DNA of 64,000 bases from Prolixibacter denitrificans (GTDB taxonomy: Bacteria > Bacteroidota > Bacteroidia > Bacteroidales > Prolixibacteraceae), in contig NZ_PYGC01000010.1 in NCBI RefSeq assembly GCF_003014495.1, positions 89,048 to 153,047 of the forward strand, given 5' to 3'. Below the pieces are notes generated by a model. That model was not told where the DNA came from, did no database searches, and worked only from the letters and a program-made list of their open reading frames with translations. This document shows positions 16,406 through 25,589 of this stretch, piece by piece (position 1 is the first letter of the stretch; every line of letters starts with the position of its first letter). A program made the position numbers and the translations under genes.

Positions 16406-17139
16406 CAGTGTGTTTTCTTCTGGTTGCCGGTCTGTCCAACGCTTTTCCGCAAGAAAAACAACCGAAAGAAACACCTCTTGATTCCATCCGGCATCAAATA
16501 AAAACCAGCTATCTTCAAAGTAAAATGGACAACTGGCCGTCACTCATGGCCCAACTTGAACGCCAACCAAAGTCGGATGATTTCAACTTCATATTTACGC
16601 TCTGTCAGGCGCAATATGGCTATATTGGATATCTCCTTTCGGAAAAAAAGAAGAAAGAAGCCAAACAGCGCATCGAAAAGACAATGGCAACGCTCGATGA
16701 GGCCATTATTCAATACCCCGATTCGGCAAAATTATATACCCTAATAGCAGCTCTCATCGGTTATCAAATAGGTTTAAAACCATGGAAAGCGCCCTGGTTG
16801 GGGCCACAAAGTCAGGAAAACATTGAGCTGGCTAAAAAGCTAGATCCAAAGGAACCTAGTGTATGGTTTGAAGAGGGAAACAGTTACTTCTTTCGTCCGG
16901 CTATTTTTGGTGGCAGTCGCGAAACAGCCATCCGGAATTATGAAAAAGCATGGAAACTGATAAATGCCGAACCTGATGCGAAAAAAAACTGGTTTTATTA
17001 TTATGTCGGGGCGTGGCTGAGCAACGCATATCTGGAAGAGAACCGAAAAAAGGAAGCAAACAATTTATTGAAAGAACTACTAACCGAAGCCCCTGATTTC
17101 AAATGGGTTAGTGAAGTGTTGCTTCCGCGAAGCAAGTAA
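16375..17139 (+). CDS. Exported TPR-like protein at the end of the carotenoid operon
   Basis: A 254-residue protein with a signal peptide (residues 1-25, ending SNA) and alpha-helical repeats of TPR character around residues 60-250 (for example ETAIRNYEKAWKLI and WLSNAYLEENRKKEANNLL). The start at 16375 overlaps the glycosyltransferase gene by 31 bp in another frame. TPR proteins are often retained in Bacteroidota carotenoid clusters. The specific role here is unknown, possibly assembly or placement of the pigment glycoside in the envelope. Confidence 0.75.
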   Translation: MERSGNTFWLTVCFLLVAGLSNAFPQEKQPKETPLDSIRHQIKTSYLQSKMDNWPSLMAQLERQPKSDDFNFIFTLCQAQYGYIGYLLSEKKKKEAKQRIEKTMATLDEAIIQYPDSAKLYTLIAALIGYQIGLKPWKAPWLGPQSQENIELAKKLDPKEPSVWFEEGNSYFFRPAIFGGSRETAIRNYEKAWKLINAEPDAKKNWFYYYVGAWLSNAYLEENRKKEANNLLKELLTEAPDFKWVSEVLLPRSK

Positions 17140-17279
17140 TGACAGTTTTCAACAGAAAGCAACCGTCATAAAACTTGAAAAAACAATAAAAAACCTTAGT
17201 AAATTAAGGGAATACACAACATTTTCTTAATTTAATGGTTGGCATATTTTGCACCGAAGACAGAAAAGAAAATAAGAAA

Positions 17280-17834
17280 ATGGATAGCACTATCAGGAAA
17301 AATAAAATCATTGACGCATTAAAACTGGAACTTCGCTGGCATCCGGAAGCAAGGCTAGCGGATCTATATAAAAACTTCTTCCAGGACCGTTATGGCCCCG
17401 GCCATCTGGTAGAAGATGTCGACCGTGCGTATGACTACCTGGAAAGAGAGGTCAGAGAAGCGAAACAGTTTGATGTTCCCGATTTGCTTCCTCTGGGTTA
17501 CCGCCAGCAGTTTTTCAGAGTTAACCTGAAACTGCTGAAAGAAGATGTTATTCCAATCGAGGTCTTTTTTCCGCTTTTCCTGGAAAGTGCGCAGTCCGTG
17601 AATCCACCTGAAATAACGGAGTGGAGAGCAGAGTGGAATGATATTCTCGAAATTATCAGGGAAATCACACCTGCGCTCAACAATTTTGCCGAAGACGAAA
17701 AAGCGCTCGAAGACCAGCTGCAAAAAGAAAATTACGTGGGGCATCACAGCCAGGTTTACGAAAAGCTTTACCACCCGCATTACCGGCTGCTGGATTTTTC
17801 GCGTGCCAACTTCCTGAAAAAACGGTACCTGTGA
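17280..17834 (+). CDS. Conserved hypothetical protein
   Basis: A 184-residue soluble protein (or 199 residues from an ATG at 17235). No signal peptide or membrane segment. Notable motifs are FFQDRYGPGHLVED near the N-terminus and ENYVGHHSQVYEKLYHPHYR near the C-terminus, both rich in H, Y and G and looking like ligand or metal sites. I have the impression of a family widespread in Bacteroidota and Firmicutes but cannot name a function. It converges with tag, with 5 bp between the stops. Confidence 0.75.
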   Translation: MDSTIRKNKIIDALKLELRWHPEARLADLYKNFFQDRYGPGHLVEDVDRAYDYLEREVREAKQFDVPDLLPLGYRQQFFRVNLKLLKEDVIPIEVFFPLFLESAQSVNPPEITEWRAEWNDILEIIREITPALNNFAEDEKALEDQLQKENYVGHHSQVYEKLYHPHYRLLDFSRANFLKKRYL

Positions 17835-17839
17835 CGGAG

Positions 17840-18406
17840 CTACCTGGCAACCTCGCGGTGCCGGAAACAATCTACCAGGTGGTCATTTACCATACCGGTA
17901 GCCTGCATGTGTGCATACACGATAGTAGGCCCGACGAATTTGAATCCGCGCTTTTTTAAATCCTTCGAGATTTTTACTGATAGCGGAGTTTGTGCAGGAA
18001 TTTCATTCAGTTTCTTCCACTTGTTCTGAATCGGTTTCCCGTCAACAAAGCTCCAGATGTATTTATCGAACGACCCAAATTCCTCCTGCACTTTCAGGAA
18101 AGCCTGCGCATTGGTAACGGCAGAATTAATTTTCAGCCGGTTGCGAATCAGGTCGGAACGTTGCAGCAGGTCTTCAATTTTGGCTTCATCATAACGAGCC
18201 ACCTTTTCCGGATCGAACTGGTCGAAAGCATCCCGGTAGGCTTCACGCCGTTTCAGAATAGTTATCCAGCTCAACCCGGCTTGGGCTCCTTCCAAAATCA
18301 GGAATTCGAACAGTTTCCGATCATCATGGACCGGAACGCCCCATTCTTCGTCGTGGTAACGGATATAAATATCTTCGTTGGTACTCCAGGAACATCGGTG
18401 CATCAT
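17840..18406 (-). CDS. tag: DNA-3-methyladenine glycosylase I
   Basis: A 188-residue base-excision repair enzyme removing 3-methyladenine. Zinc-site residues expected of Tag are visible: C in MHRCSW near the N-terminus, H in YHDEEWGVP, and H and C in VNDHLVDCF near the C-terminus. The catalytic region LILEGAQAGLSWITILKRR is typical. The start may be the second of two adjacent methionines. It is monocistronic and divergent from the TPR gene. Confidence 0.96.
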   Translation of the reverse strand: MMHRCSWSTNEDIYIRYHDEEWGVPVHDDRKLFEFLILEGAQAGLSWITILKRREAYRDAFDQFDPEKVARYDEAKIEDLLQRSDLIRNRLKINSAVTNAQAFLKVQEEFGSFDKYIWSFVDGKPIQNKWKKLNEIPAQTPLSVKISKDLKKRGFKFVGPTIVYAHMQATGMVNDHLVDCFRHREVAR

Positions 18407-18470
18407 GGCTTGTTTTTTGTTGTAAGGTAAAATTAAAAAACCATCAGGTACGAAACACCTATAAAATGTT

Positions 18471-18478
18471 ATTTTTGT
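18471..18478 (+). promoter_or_regulatory. Possible -7 element upstream of the TPR gene
   Basis: TATTTTTG fits the Bacteroidota TANNTTTG -7 consensus and lies 27 bp before the ATG at 18506. No TTTG is seen at the expected -33 position, so support is partial. Confidence 0.35.
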
Positions 18479-18505
18479 TCATCATATAATCCGGGATTCT
18501 TGCCG

Positions 18506-20512
18506 ATGAAAAGACTGATTTCACTATTATTTCTTGTAATGAGCGTGTTGCCGGCCATGGCCCAGCTCAACACCGACCACTATTTTTATGTCGGCAAGAG
18601 TCGAATATATTTTGGCAACTACGTAGGCGCTATCGAAAATTTCAACATCGTTATTAAACTGAAGCCTTACCTTCCCGAGCCCTATTTCTATCGTGCTGTT
18701 GCCAAGTATTACCTCGAAGATTATCGTGGAGCCAAGGAAGATTTGGACAAAGCCATTTCCATCAAACCATTCTACCCGGAAGCCTACATGGAGCGCGGTA
18801 TGGCGAACCACGAACTAGGTGATTTGAAAGCAGCCATAGCCGATTACGATAAAGCAATTCAACTCGATAATGACAATGCCGCGATATACAACAATCGCGG
18901 AATTGCCAAAGTATCGATGGACAGCATCGATTCCGGAATTGCAGATTACACCAAGGCGATAGAGCTCGATCCGACAATGGCCAATGCCTATTTGAACCGA
19001 AGTTCGGCCAAGCAAATGAAAGGAGATTTGGACGGTGCCATTGCCGACTGTAACAAGGCTATTCATTTGCGTCCTCACTTTGCCAGCGCCTGGCTGATGC
19101 GCGGTATTGCCAAATTTGAAAAGGAAGATTATGCCGGTGCATTAAAAGATTACGACATCTGTATCCGACTGGATTCTAAAATGGCACAAGCATTTGTCAA
19201 CCGCGGAATTGTCAAACACAAACTGGGTGACCCTGAAGGTGCAATTATCGACTATGACATGGCCATTAAGCTGAATCCGAATATCGCGGTAGCCTGGTTG
19301 AACAGGGGGATCGCCCGGGAAACACTGGGAAGGCCCGGAGCAAAACAAGATTACGCGATGGCAAAACAGCTCGACCCACGTTTTGCCGAACAAGAAAGAA
19401 GATACGAAGAAGAACAGCGTCGTCAACAACAGCAATACTATGCTTCGGCTGGTTCTTCATCCTCACAGAAAAAAAGTCAACAACAAGGAAAACAGACAGC
19501 ACAAGCAGGAAGCACACAACAGCAAAATACGGCCGCCAAAGTCGATTCGACTTCAACTAAATCTTCTGTGCAGGCTGGCAACACATTGGCTGCAGCTGAC
19601 TCAACCAGCAATAAATCGAAAGCAACCGGCCCATACACCCGAAAACGCCGCCGCCGCCTCATCGTGGTGGATGATGAAGGAGACGTGAAAGAAACGGAAA
19701 TAACCGATGGCAAAGTTCAAAACCGGAATGTCATCATCAAACTGGAGCCGGATTTTTCCATCTCGATGTTCCACAAAGACTCGGTTGATTACGACAAGCT
19801 GCAGTATTACAGCATGACCATCGATGCATTGAACCAAAAGAATCACAACGACCCATTCCTGGTTATCACGAACAAGCCGGCAAGAGACAACGACTGGCGC
19901 ATGCAGCAATACCGCGATCGGATAGCACTGGAAACTGCCATTCTTCAAACCAATCCAAAAGACGAAAGGGCTTATTTGAACCGGGCGATTTATTACGCTT
20001 TGGATAACAAATTCAACGAGGCAATTCAGAATTATGACAAGGTGATTTCTCAGGATTCGCATAACCTGCTGGCCTACTTCGGCAGAGCGACAGCCCGCAT
20101 GCAAATGACCGATTATATTCAATCATTGAATACGTTGCCAGAGCCCGAGACCATCAATCTAGGTGGAAAAAACGCCGCTTCACAGAACAACAAACCGAAG
20201 ACACAGGAACAAATACTCGACTACGAAAAAGTCATCAAGGATTACGAAACGGTGATTTACATGAATCCAAAATTCATCTTTGCATGGTTCAACATGGCCA
20301 ATACCAAAGTGAAGAAAAAAGATTATTACAGTGCCCTGGATGACTATTCGAAAGCCATTAAGCTCGAGCCTGACTTTGCGGAAGCCTATTTCAACCGGGG
20401 GCTGACCCGGATTTATCTGAACGATATCGATGGCGGCGCGTTGGATTTGAGTAAAGCTGGTGAGCTGGGAATTGACGAAGCCTACAGCATTATCAAACAA
20501 TATTGCAATTGA
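18506..20512 (+). CDS. Exported multi-TPR protein with a glutamine/serine-rich linker
   Basis: A 668-residue protein. A signal peptide (MKRLISLLFLVMSVLPAMAQ) precedes about eight consecutive 34-residue TPR units up to residue ~300. A Q/S/T-rich linker follows (for example QQQQYYASAGSSSSQKKSQQ), then a basic segment RKRRRRLIVVDD and a second TPR block (from about residue 480 to the end). TPR motifs such as DLKAAIADYDKAIQLD repeat almost verbatim. It is probably a periplasmic or outer-membrane scaffold. It is followed after 3 bp by a small membrane protein gene and rarA, which may be co-transcribed. Confidence 0.9.
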   Translation: MKRLISLLFLVMSVLPAMAQLNTDHYFYVGKSRIYFGNYVGAIENFNIVIKLKPYLPEPYFYRAVAKYYLEDYRGAKEDLDKAISIKPFYPEAYMERGMANHELGDLKAAIADYDKAIQLDNDNAAIYNNRGIAKVSMDSIDSGIADYTKAIELDPTMANAYLNRSSAKQMKGDLDGAIADCNKAIHLRPHFASAWLMRGIAKFEKEDYAGALKDYDICIRLDSKMAQAFVNRGIVKHKLGDPEGAIIDYDMAIKLNPNIAVAWLNRGIARETLGRPGAKQDYAMAKQLDPRFAEQERRYEEEQRRQQQQYYASAGSSSSQKKSQQQGKQTAQAGSTQQQNTAAKVDSTSTKSSVQAGNTLAAADSTSNKSKATGPYTRKRRRRLIVVDDEGDVKETEITDGKVQNRNVIIKLEPDFSISMFHKDSVDYDKLQYYSMTIDALNQKNHNDPFLVITNKPARDNDWRMQQYRDRIALETAILQTNPKDERAYLNRAIYYALDNKFNEAIQNYDKVISQDSHNLLAYFGRATARMQMTDYIQSLNTLPEPETINLGGKNAASQNNKPKTQEQILDYEKVIKDYETVIYMNPKFIFAWFNMANTKVKKKDYYSALDDYSKAIKLEPDFAEAYFNRGLTRIYLNDIDGGALDLSKAGELGIDEAYSIIKQYCN

Positions 20513-20515
20513 TGT

Positions 20516-20749
20516 ATGGACAACTATCGGTTGAAAAATCTTTCAGATGATGAATTAAAGCGTAAAATCAATCAACTGCGCGCACTTATCTGGGCCGCAG
20601 TTGGACTCATCATAGCGCTTGAGGTTTTTCTGCTGGCAACCGGTCGGAGTAACGTCCTGCTGGTCGTACTACTCTTTCCGTTGACACCATTTATCCTGCG
20701 TTCGAACAAATACTACCGGGAATACCGAAAAAGAAAAGGAGAATTATGA
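20516..20749 (+). CDS. Small two-helix membrane protein
   Basis: A 77-residue protein with a charged N-terminus (LKNLSDDELKRKINQLRAL), two hydrophobic segments (about residues 26-42 and 47-61) and a basic C-terminal tail. It starts 3 bp after the TPR gene stop and overlaps rarA by 4 bp (ATGA). The overlap and compact spacing support a real gene. The function is unknown. Confidence 0.75.
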   Translation: MDNYRLKNLSDDELKRKINQLRALIWAAVGLIIALEVFLLATGRSNVLLVVLLFPLTPFILRSNKYYREYRKRKGEL

Positions 20750-22026
20750 GCAGCAACCAGCCTCTTGCTGAACGTCTGCGCCCGAAGAACCTGCATGATT
20801 ATATCGGGCAGAAACATCTCGTCGGTGAGAATGCCGTCCTGCGCAAAATGATTGAATCAGGAAATATCTCCTCGATCATTTTATGGGGCCCCCCCGGCGT
20901 GGGGAAAACCACGCTCGCTAAAATCATCGCTAACACCTTGCACAGGCCTTTTTATGTCTTGAGCGCTATTAATTCCGGCGTAAAGGATGTGCGGGAGGTG
21001 ATTGACAAAGCGCAAAAACAGCAATTCTTTTCATCACCCAACCCAATTCTCTTTATCGATGAGATTCACCGATTCAGCAAAGCTCAGCAGGATTCATTAC
21101 TCGGCGCTGTTGAGCAGGGAATCGTAACGCTAATTGGTGCAACAACGGAGAATCCTTCGTTCGAAGTCATCTCTCCCCTGCTCAGTCGCTGCCAGGTATA
21201 TGTCTTAAAATCGCTGGAAGCGGAAGACCTGATGACGCTCCTCAATCGCGCGTTGACAGAAGATACCGAGCTTTCGAAAAAGAAAATAACAGTAGACGAA
21301 CACGAGTCGTTGTTCCGGTATTCCGGTGGCGATGCCCGCAAATTGCTGAATATTCTCGAGGTCGTTCTCAACTCCGAGGAAGGTGACGAAATTGTTTTAA
21401 ACAACGAAAAAGTCACCAACCGGCTGCAGGAAAACCTGTCGATGTACGACAAGAAAGGCGAAATGCACTATGATGTAATTTCGGCATTCATCAAGTCGGT
21501 TCGTGGCAGCGATCCCGATGCAGCGGTTTACTACCTCGCCCGCATGCTCGATGGCGGAGAAGATATCAAATTCATTGCCCGGCGTCTCGTTATTCTGGCA
21601 TCCGAAGATGTTGGGTTAGCCAATCCCAATGCACTACTTTTGAGCCAAAGCACTTTCGATGCCGTCCACAAAGTAGGCATGCCCGAAGCCCGGATCATCC
21701 TTTCGGAATGTACGATTTACCTGGCCACTTCGCCTAAAAGCAATTCTGCTTACGAAGCCATCGACAGTGCCCTGGCAGAGGTTCGGAATTCCGGTCATCA
21801 ACCGGTGCCGCTGCATCTGCGCAACGCCCCGACCAAACTAATGAAAGAATTAGGCTACCAGAAAGGTTATAAATACGCCCACTCGTACGATGGAAATTTC
21901 GCTGAACAGGATTTCCTTCCGGAGAAACTTCGCTCGAAGCGGTTCTATCATCCGCAAAACAACCCGGCAGAGCAGAAAATTCTGGAACGACTGAAACAAT
22001 GGTGGAAACAACGTTTCACCAAATAA
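20746..22026 (+). CDS. rarA: Replication-associated recombination protein A (AAA+ ATPase)
   Basis: A 426-residue RarA/MgsA-family ATPase related to clamp loaders. Features are PLAERLRPKNLHDYIGQKHL, Walker A GPPGVGKTTLAK, Walker B LFIDEIHRF, sensor 1 GATTENPSFEV, and the C-terminal tetramerisation region (for example YQKGYKYAHSYDGNFAEQDF). It acts at stalled replication forks. It is translationally coupled to the small membrane protein gene. Confidence 0.97.
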   Translation: MSSNQPLAERLRPKNLHDYIGQKHLVGENAVLRKMIESGNISSIILWGPPGVGKTTLAKIIANTLHRPFYVLSAINSGVKDVREVIDKAQKQQFFSSPNPILFIDEIHRFSKAQQDSLLGAVEQGIVTLIGATTENPSFEVISPLLSRCQVYVLKSLEAEDLMTLLNRALTEDTELSKKKITVDEHESLFRYSGGDARKLLNILEVVLNSEEGDEIVLNNEKVTNRLQENLSMYDKKGEMHYDVISAFIKSVRGSDPDAAVYYLARMLDGGEDIKFIARRLVILASEDVGLANPNALLLSQSTFDAVHKVGMPEARIILSECTIYLATSPKSNSAYEAIDSALAEVRNSGHQPVPLHLRNAPTKLMKELGYQKGYKYAHSYDGNFAEQDFLPEKLRSKRFYHPQNNPAEQKILERLKQWWKQRFTK

Positions 22027-22173
22027 TCAGCTTGCAGGAACCACTTCCGGACACGAAAACAAGCAGAATTCAATCAAAATTCAATGGTTTTTCACTACCA
22101 TTGCAGTCTCGTTTTCGGCATACAAATGTTTGATAACGGGATAGTTTGAAAAGCAAAGAACAAGTACATTACC

Positions 22174-22998
22174 ATGATTTTTAACGGAATTGACCATATC
22201 CGGCATAAAGAGAGCGACAATTTCTTTCTTCTGGCCGGTCCCTGCGCTATTGAAGACGAAACGATGGCGCTGAAAATTGCCGAACGCATTGTTCGCATCA
22301 CCGGCGATTTGAAAATCCCTTATATTTTCAAAGGCTCCTACCGGAAAGCCAATCGGTCGCGCCTCGATTCCTTCACCGGCATCGGCGACGAAAAGGCGCT
22401 GAAAATTCTGCGTAAAGTGAATGAAACGTTCGGTGTACCCACCGTTACCGATTTCCACAGCGCACCTGAAGCGGCTATGGCAGCCGAATATGTCGACATG
22501 CTGCAAATACCGGCATTCCTCTGCCGCCAAACCGATATTCTCGTAGCAGCTGCCGAAACCGGCAAAGTCGTCAACATTAAAAAGGGACAATTTCTTTCGG
22601 CCGGAGCAATGAAGTTTGCTGTAGATAAAGTGAGAGAATCCGGTAACCCGAATGTGGTCATCACCGAAAGGGGAAGCACCTTTGGGTACCAGGATTTGGT
22701 AGTGGACTATCGCGGTATACCGGAAATGAAGGAAACTAATGAGTGCCCGGTTGTGATGGACATTACCCATTCACTGCAGCAACCCAACCAATCATCCGGA
22801 GTTACGGGAGGAAAGCCCGAGCTGATTGAAACGATTGCCCGGGGAGCTATTGCGGTGGGCGCGGACGGTCTTTTCATCGAAACACATCCCGATCCGGCCA
22901 GTGCCAAATCGGACGGAGCCAATATGCTCCACCTCGACAAACTGGAAAACATGCTGAAAAGGCTCACCATCCTGAGACAAGCAGTTAATCAGCTATAA
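22174..22998 (+). CDS. kdsA: 3-deoxy-8-phosphooctulonate synthase (KDO-8-P synthase)
   Basis: A 274-residue KdsA that condenses phosphoenolpyruvate with arabinose-5-phosphate to KDO-8-phosphate for lipid A core synthesis. Motifs are FLLAGPCAIEDE, FKGSYRKANRSR, LCRQTDILVAAA, KKGQFLSAG, TERGSTFGYQDLVVD and DGLFIETHPDPASAKSDG. The 147-bp upstream gap holds no further gene. A terminator follows at 23025-23060. Confidence 0.97.
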   Translation: MIFNGIDHIRHKESDNFFLLAGPCAIEDETMALKIAERIVRITGDLKIPYIFKGSYRKANRSRLDSFTGIGDEKALKILRKVNETFGVPTVTDFHSAPEAAMAAEYVDMLQIPAFLCRQTDILVAAAETGKVVNIKKGQFLSAGAMKFAVDKVRESGNPNVVITERGSTFGYQDLVVDYRGIPEMKETNECPVVMDITHSLQQPNQSSGVTGGKPELIETIARGAIAVGADGLFIETHPDPASAKSDGANMLHLDKLENMLKRLTILRQAVNQL

Positions 22999-23024
22999 AG
23001 ATATTTCCCGGAAATAAACAGATT

Positions 23025-23060
23025 AGCAGGAATGTGGGCAACTCCCCTTTCCTGCTTTTT
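23025..23060 (+). terminator. Terminator after kdsA
   Basis: AGCAGGAA (23025-23032) pairs perfectly with TTCCTGCT (23049-23056), followed by TTTTATTTT. It sits between convergent kdsA and the SpmA/SpmB-like gene. Confidence 0.82.
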
Positions 23061-23063
23061 ATT

Positions 23064-24296
23064 TTAATGGAAGAACATATAGGAAATCAGGATGGCTGCG
23101 ACAATGCCTGTAAAATCGGCAATCAATCCGCAGGTTACCGCATACTTGGTATTTTTGATACCAACCGAACCAAAGTAGACAGCCAGGATATAAAAAGTAG
23201 TATCAGTCGCCCCCTGCACGGTCGACGCTACCCGTCCGACGAATGAATCGGGACCGTAGTTTTTCATCGCATCCACCATCATCCCCCGTGCGCCGCTACC
23301 ACTCAACGGTTTCATCAAAGCGGTGGGCAATGCATCTACAAAGTCGGTGTTAATTCCCATCGAATGGAATATCCAGGCAATCCCGCTCGTGATAAAATCC
23401 AGTGCCCCGGAAGCCCGGAACACGCCAATAGCAACCAGAATGGCCACCAGGTATGGAATAATCTTAATCGCTGTTGAAAAGCCGTCCTTTGCCCCCTCGA
23501 TGAAGGTTTGATACACGTTAATCTTTCTGACAACTCCTAACGTGATGAATGCGATGATGGTGGAAAACAGAATCACATTGCTCCCCACCTGCGAGTAAAG
23601 CGTCACCTGGTCTTTCGACAGAGTCGACATCCAGGCAATCATCCCGACGATCAAAAGTGTCAATCCGCCAAGATAAGCCAGAATCACTTTATCATAGAGT
23701 TTGATGCGCTGGTATATGGAAACGCTGATAACACCGGCCAGTGTAGAAAAAAAAGTGGCCAGCAATATGGGAATAAAAATATCCGCAGGATCGGCCGCTC
23801 CCAATTGTGCCCGGTACACCATCACCGATATGGGAATGAGCGTTAACCCCGACGTATTCAGTACCAGGAACATGATCTGCGGATTCGAGGCAGTCTTCTT
23901 CGATGGATTGGTTGCCTGCATCTCTTTCATAGCCTGCAATCCCATCGGAGTAGCTGCATTGTCCAGTCCCAGCATATTCGCCGCCAGGTTCATCATAATA
24001 GAACCATAAGCCGGATGGTCTTTCCCCAAATCGGGAAACAGCTTATTGAAGAAAGGCCCGATAAGACGGGAAAAAATCTTCACCACGCCCCCTTTTTCAC
24101 CTATCCTCATGATTCCCATCCATAAGGTTAAAACGCCGGTTAAACCAAGAGAAATCTGGAATCCGGTTTTGGCCATATCAAAAGTGGATGCTACCATATC
24201 GGTAAAAACCGAGGTATCGCCAAAGAATATGAGCTTGACCAAACCGAAAACAAATGCGGTAAGAAAAAAGAAAATCCAAATGTAATTCAATGCCAT
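23064..24296 (-). CDS. Fused SpmA/SpmB-like nucleoside recognition (Gate) domain membrane protein
   Basis: A 410-residue polytopic membrane protein with two Gate/nucleoside-recognition domains in one chain. The first half has LSLGLTGVLTLWMGIMRIGEK-like SpmA features and MNLAANMLGLDNAATPMGLQ. The second half has the SpmB-like KPLSGSGARGMMVDA and GATDTTFYILAVYFGSVG. In Firmicutes the two halves are separate spore maturation genes. Fused copies are usual in non-sporulating Bacteroidota, where the transported substrate is not established. It is monocistronic. Confidence 0.9.
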   Translation of the reverse strand: MALNYIWIFFFLTAFVFGLVKLIFFGDTSVFTDMVASTFDMAKTGFQISLGLTGVLTLWMGIMRIGEKGGVVKIFSRLIGPFFNKLFPDLGKDHPAYGSIMMNLAANMLGLDNAATPMGLQAMKEMQATNPSKKTASNPQIMFLVLNTSGLTLIPISVMVYRAQLGAADPADIFIPILLATFFSTLAGVISVSIYQRIKLYDKVILAYLGGLTLLIVGMIAWMSTLSKDQVTLYSQVGSNVILFSTIIAFITLGVVRKINVYQTFIEGAKDGFSTAIKIIPYLVAILVAIGVFRASGALDFITSGIAWIFHSMGINTDFVDALPTALMKPLSGSGARGMMVDAMKNYGPDSFVGRVASTVQGATDTTFYILAVYFGSVGIKNTKYAVTCGLIADFTGIVAAILISYMFFH

Positions 24297-24687
24297 AAAA
24301 AGCGTTTTATATTTCAGGATGGGTCCGGATGAGGTAACAATTTGTTACTGCCGGAGCGGAATCAGGCGTAAATTTAAAAAAATCCGGGAGCATATCTTTA
24401 CCTGAATCGGGTAGCTTTCATAATTATTCTTCGATAAATGCTTTTCGCGAAAGACATATCCGAAGAGTAGATACAAAAAAATAAGTCTTTCTCATCACAG
24501 ATAAACACTGGTTGTCAAATCATTTTCACGAAATTGTCAGTTTTAACAACCGACAACGAAACGTTATTGCGTCTTTTCCCGTCAAGTAGATAGAGTTCAA
24601 CGGCGGGAAGAAATTCCGGATTCCGCCTGATTAATACGAATAAAAAATATACTTTGGCTTAAGCAATCTGGTTGATTTTACTTAAAA
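24297..24687. other. Intergenic region, 391 bp, no gene seen
   Basis: Divergent spacer between the SpmA/SpmB-like gene and the barrel protein gene. No open frame of note on either strand and no clear structured element. Promoters for both flanking genes are expected but no exact TANNTTTG element was found. Confidence 0.6.
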
Positions 24688-25455
24688 ATGAATTATATGA
24701 AATACATATCTGTCCTTTCATTGCTTCTGCTATTCACCGTCAATGCTTCAGCGCAATCCGAAAACTGGTCGTTTGCGTTGTCAATGGGTGGCGCCTGGCC
24801 GGTGAATGCCTTCAAAAACAATAATCCAGACAATATGAAAGCCGGTCATGCTGAAAAAGGCTTCAACATGACGCTTGAGTCGAATTACGCACTCCAGGAT
24901 AATCTGTCGCTCACCGGAATGCTCAATTTCGGCAACAATCCTGTCAACCGGGACGGTGTTGGCACCAAGCTGGAAAACATGTTCAACGAGAACTACGACA
25001 TCACCGCAGCTGAGCGGGATTACCTAAAACTAAATTCCAACTCTTGGCTCTGGGGAAGTATTTTGGTAGGGCCGAGATACAGTATCAATTTCAACACCTT
25101 CAGTTGGGATTTTCAGGCCCTGGGAGGCGTAAATGTCAATTTGGTACCCGACCAGCAGCTTACTTACGACAATCCGAACAATAACTGGTTTTATATTAAT
25201 CATGCCACAAACCGGAACAACCTGGCATTTGCGTGGAAAGCAGGAACAGCTTTACGCTTCGCTGTCTCTCCCCGGACAAATTTGCAGGTTGGCCTGAGCT
25301 ACTTTCAATCGTCCGCCAAAATTTCCCGCGAAGAAAAAGAAGTAGACAAAGGAACCGGATCAAACACCACCAGAGTAGTCATTAGCGAGGAGAGTAATCA
25401 CTACACGCTTTCTACTCTGAATGCCACCATTGGGTTCGTTTATTATTTGGAATAA
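24688..25455 (+). CDS. Outer-membrane beta-barrel protein
   Basis: A 255-residue protein (252 if the in-frame ATG at 24697 is used) with a signal peptide ending NASA-Q. Alternating hydrophobic strands of an outer-membrane barrel follow (for example FNMTLESNYALQDNLSLTGM, TALRFAVSPRTNLQVGLSYF). The C-terminus ends in the aromatic strand IGFVYYLE. No enzymatic motif. It ends at a bidirectional terminator shared with susD. The function is unknown beyond outer-membrane location. Confidence 0.82.
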   Translation: MNYMKYISVLSLLLLFTVNASAQSENWSFALSMGGAWPVNAFKNNNPDNMKAGHAEKGFNMTLESNYALQDNLSLTGMLNFGNNPVNRDGVGTKLENMFNENYDITAAERDYLKLNSNSWLWGSILVGPRYSINFNTFSWDFQALGGVNVNLVPDQQLTYDNPNNNWFYINHATNRNNLAFAWKAGTALRFAVSPRTNLQVGLSYFQSSAKISREEKEVDKGTGSNTTRVVISEESNHYTLSTLNATIGFVYYLE

Positions 25456-25538
25456 TCCCAGCAGCGACAATACTTCTTCAATAAAAAAATCTTTCTATTC
25501 AGAATTCGACAGTAAGAAATCATAATCCTAAGCAAATA

Positions 25539-25565
25539 AAAAGGGGTGGTTAAACCACCCCTTTT
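25539..25565. terminator. Bidirectional terminator between the barrel gene and susD
   Basis: A near-perfect palindrome: AAAAGGGGTGGTT mirrored by AACCACCCCTTTT, with flanking A-rich and T-rich ends on both strands. It serves the convergent genes ending at 25455 and 25590. Confidence 0.85.
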
Positions 25566-25589
25566 ATATTTCATGTATTCTTCGTTCTG

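Noticed and set aside
17241..17257. Sigma54 promoter upstream of the hypothetical gene at 17280
   Set aside because: TTGGCAT and TTGCA are present, but GG and GC are 10 bp apart instead of 12.
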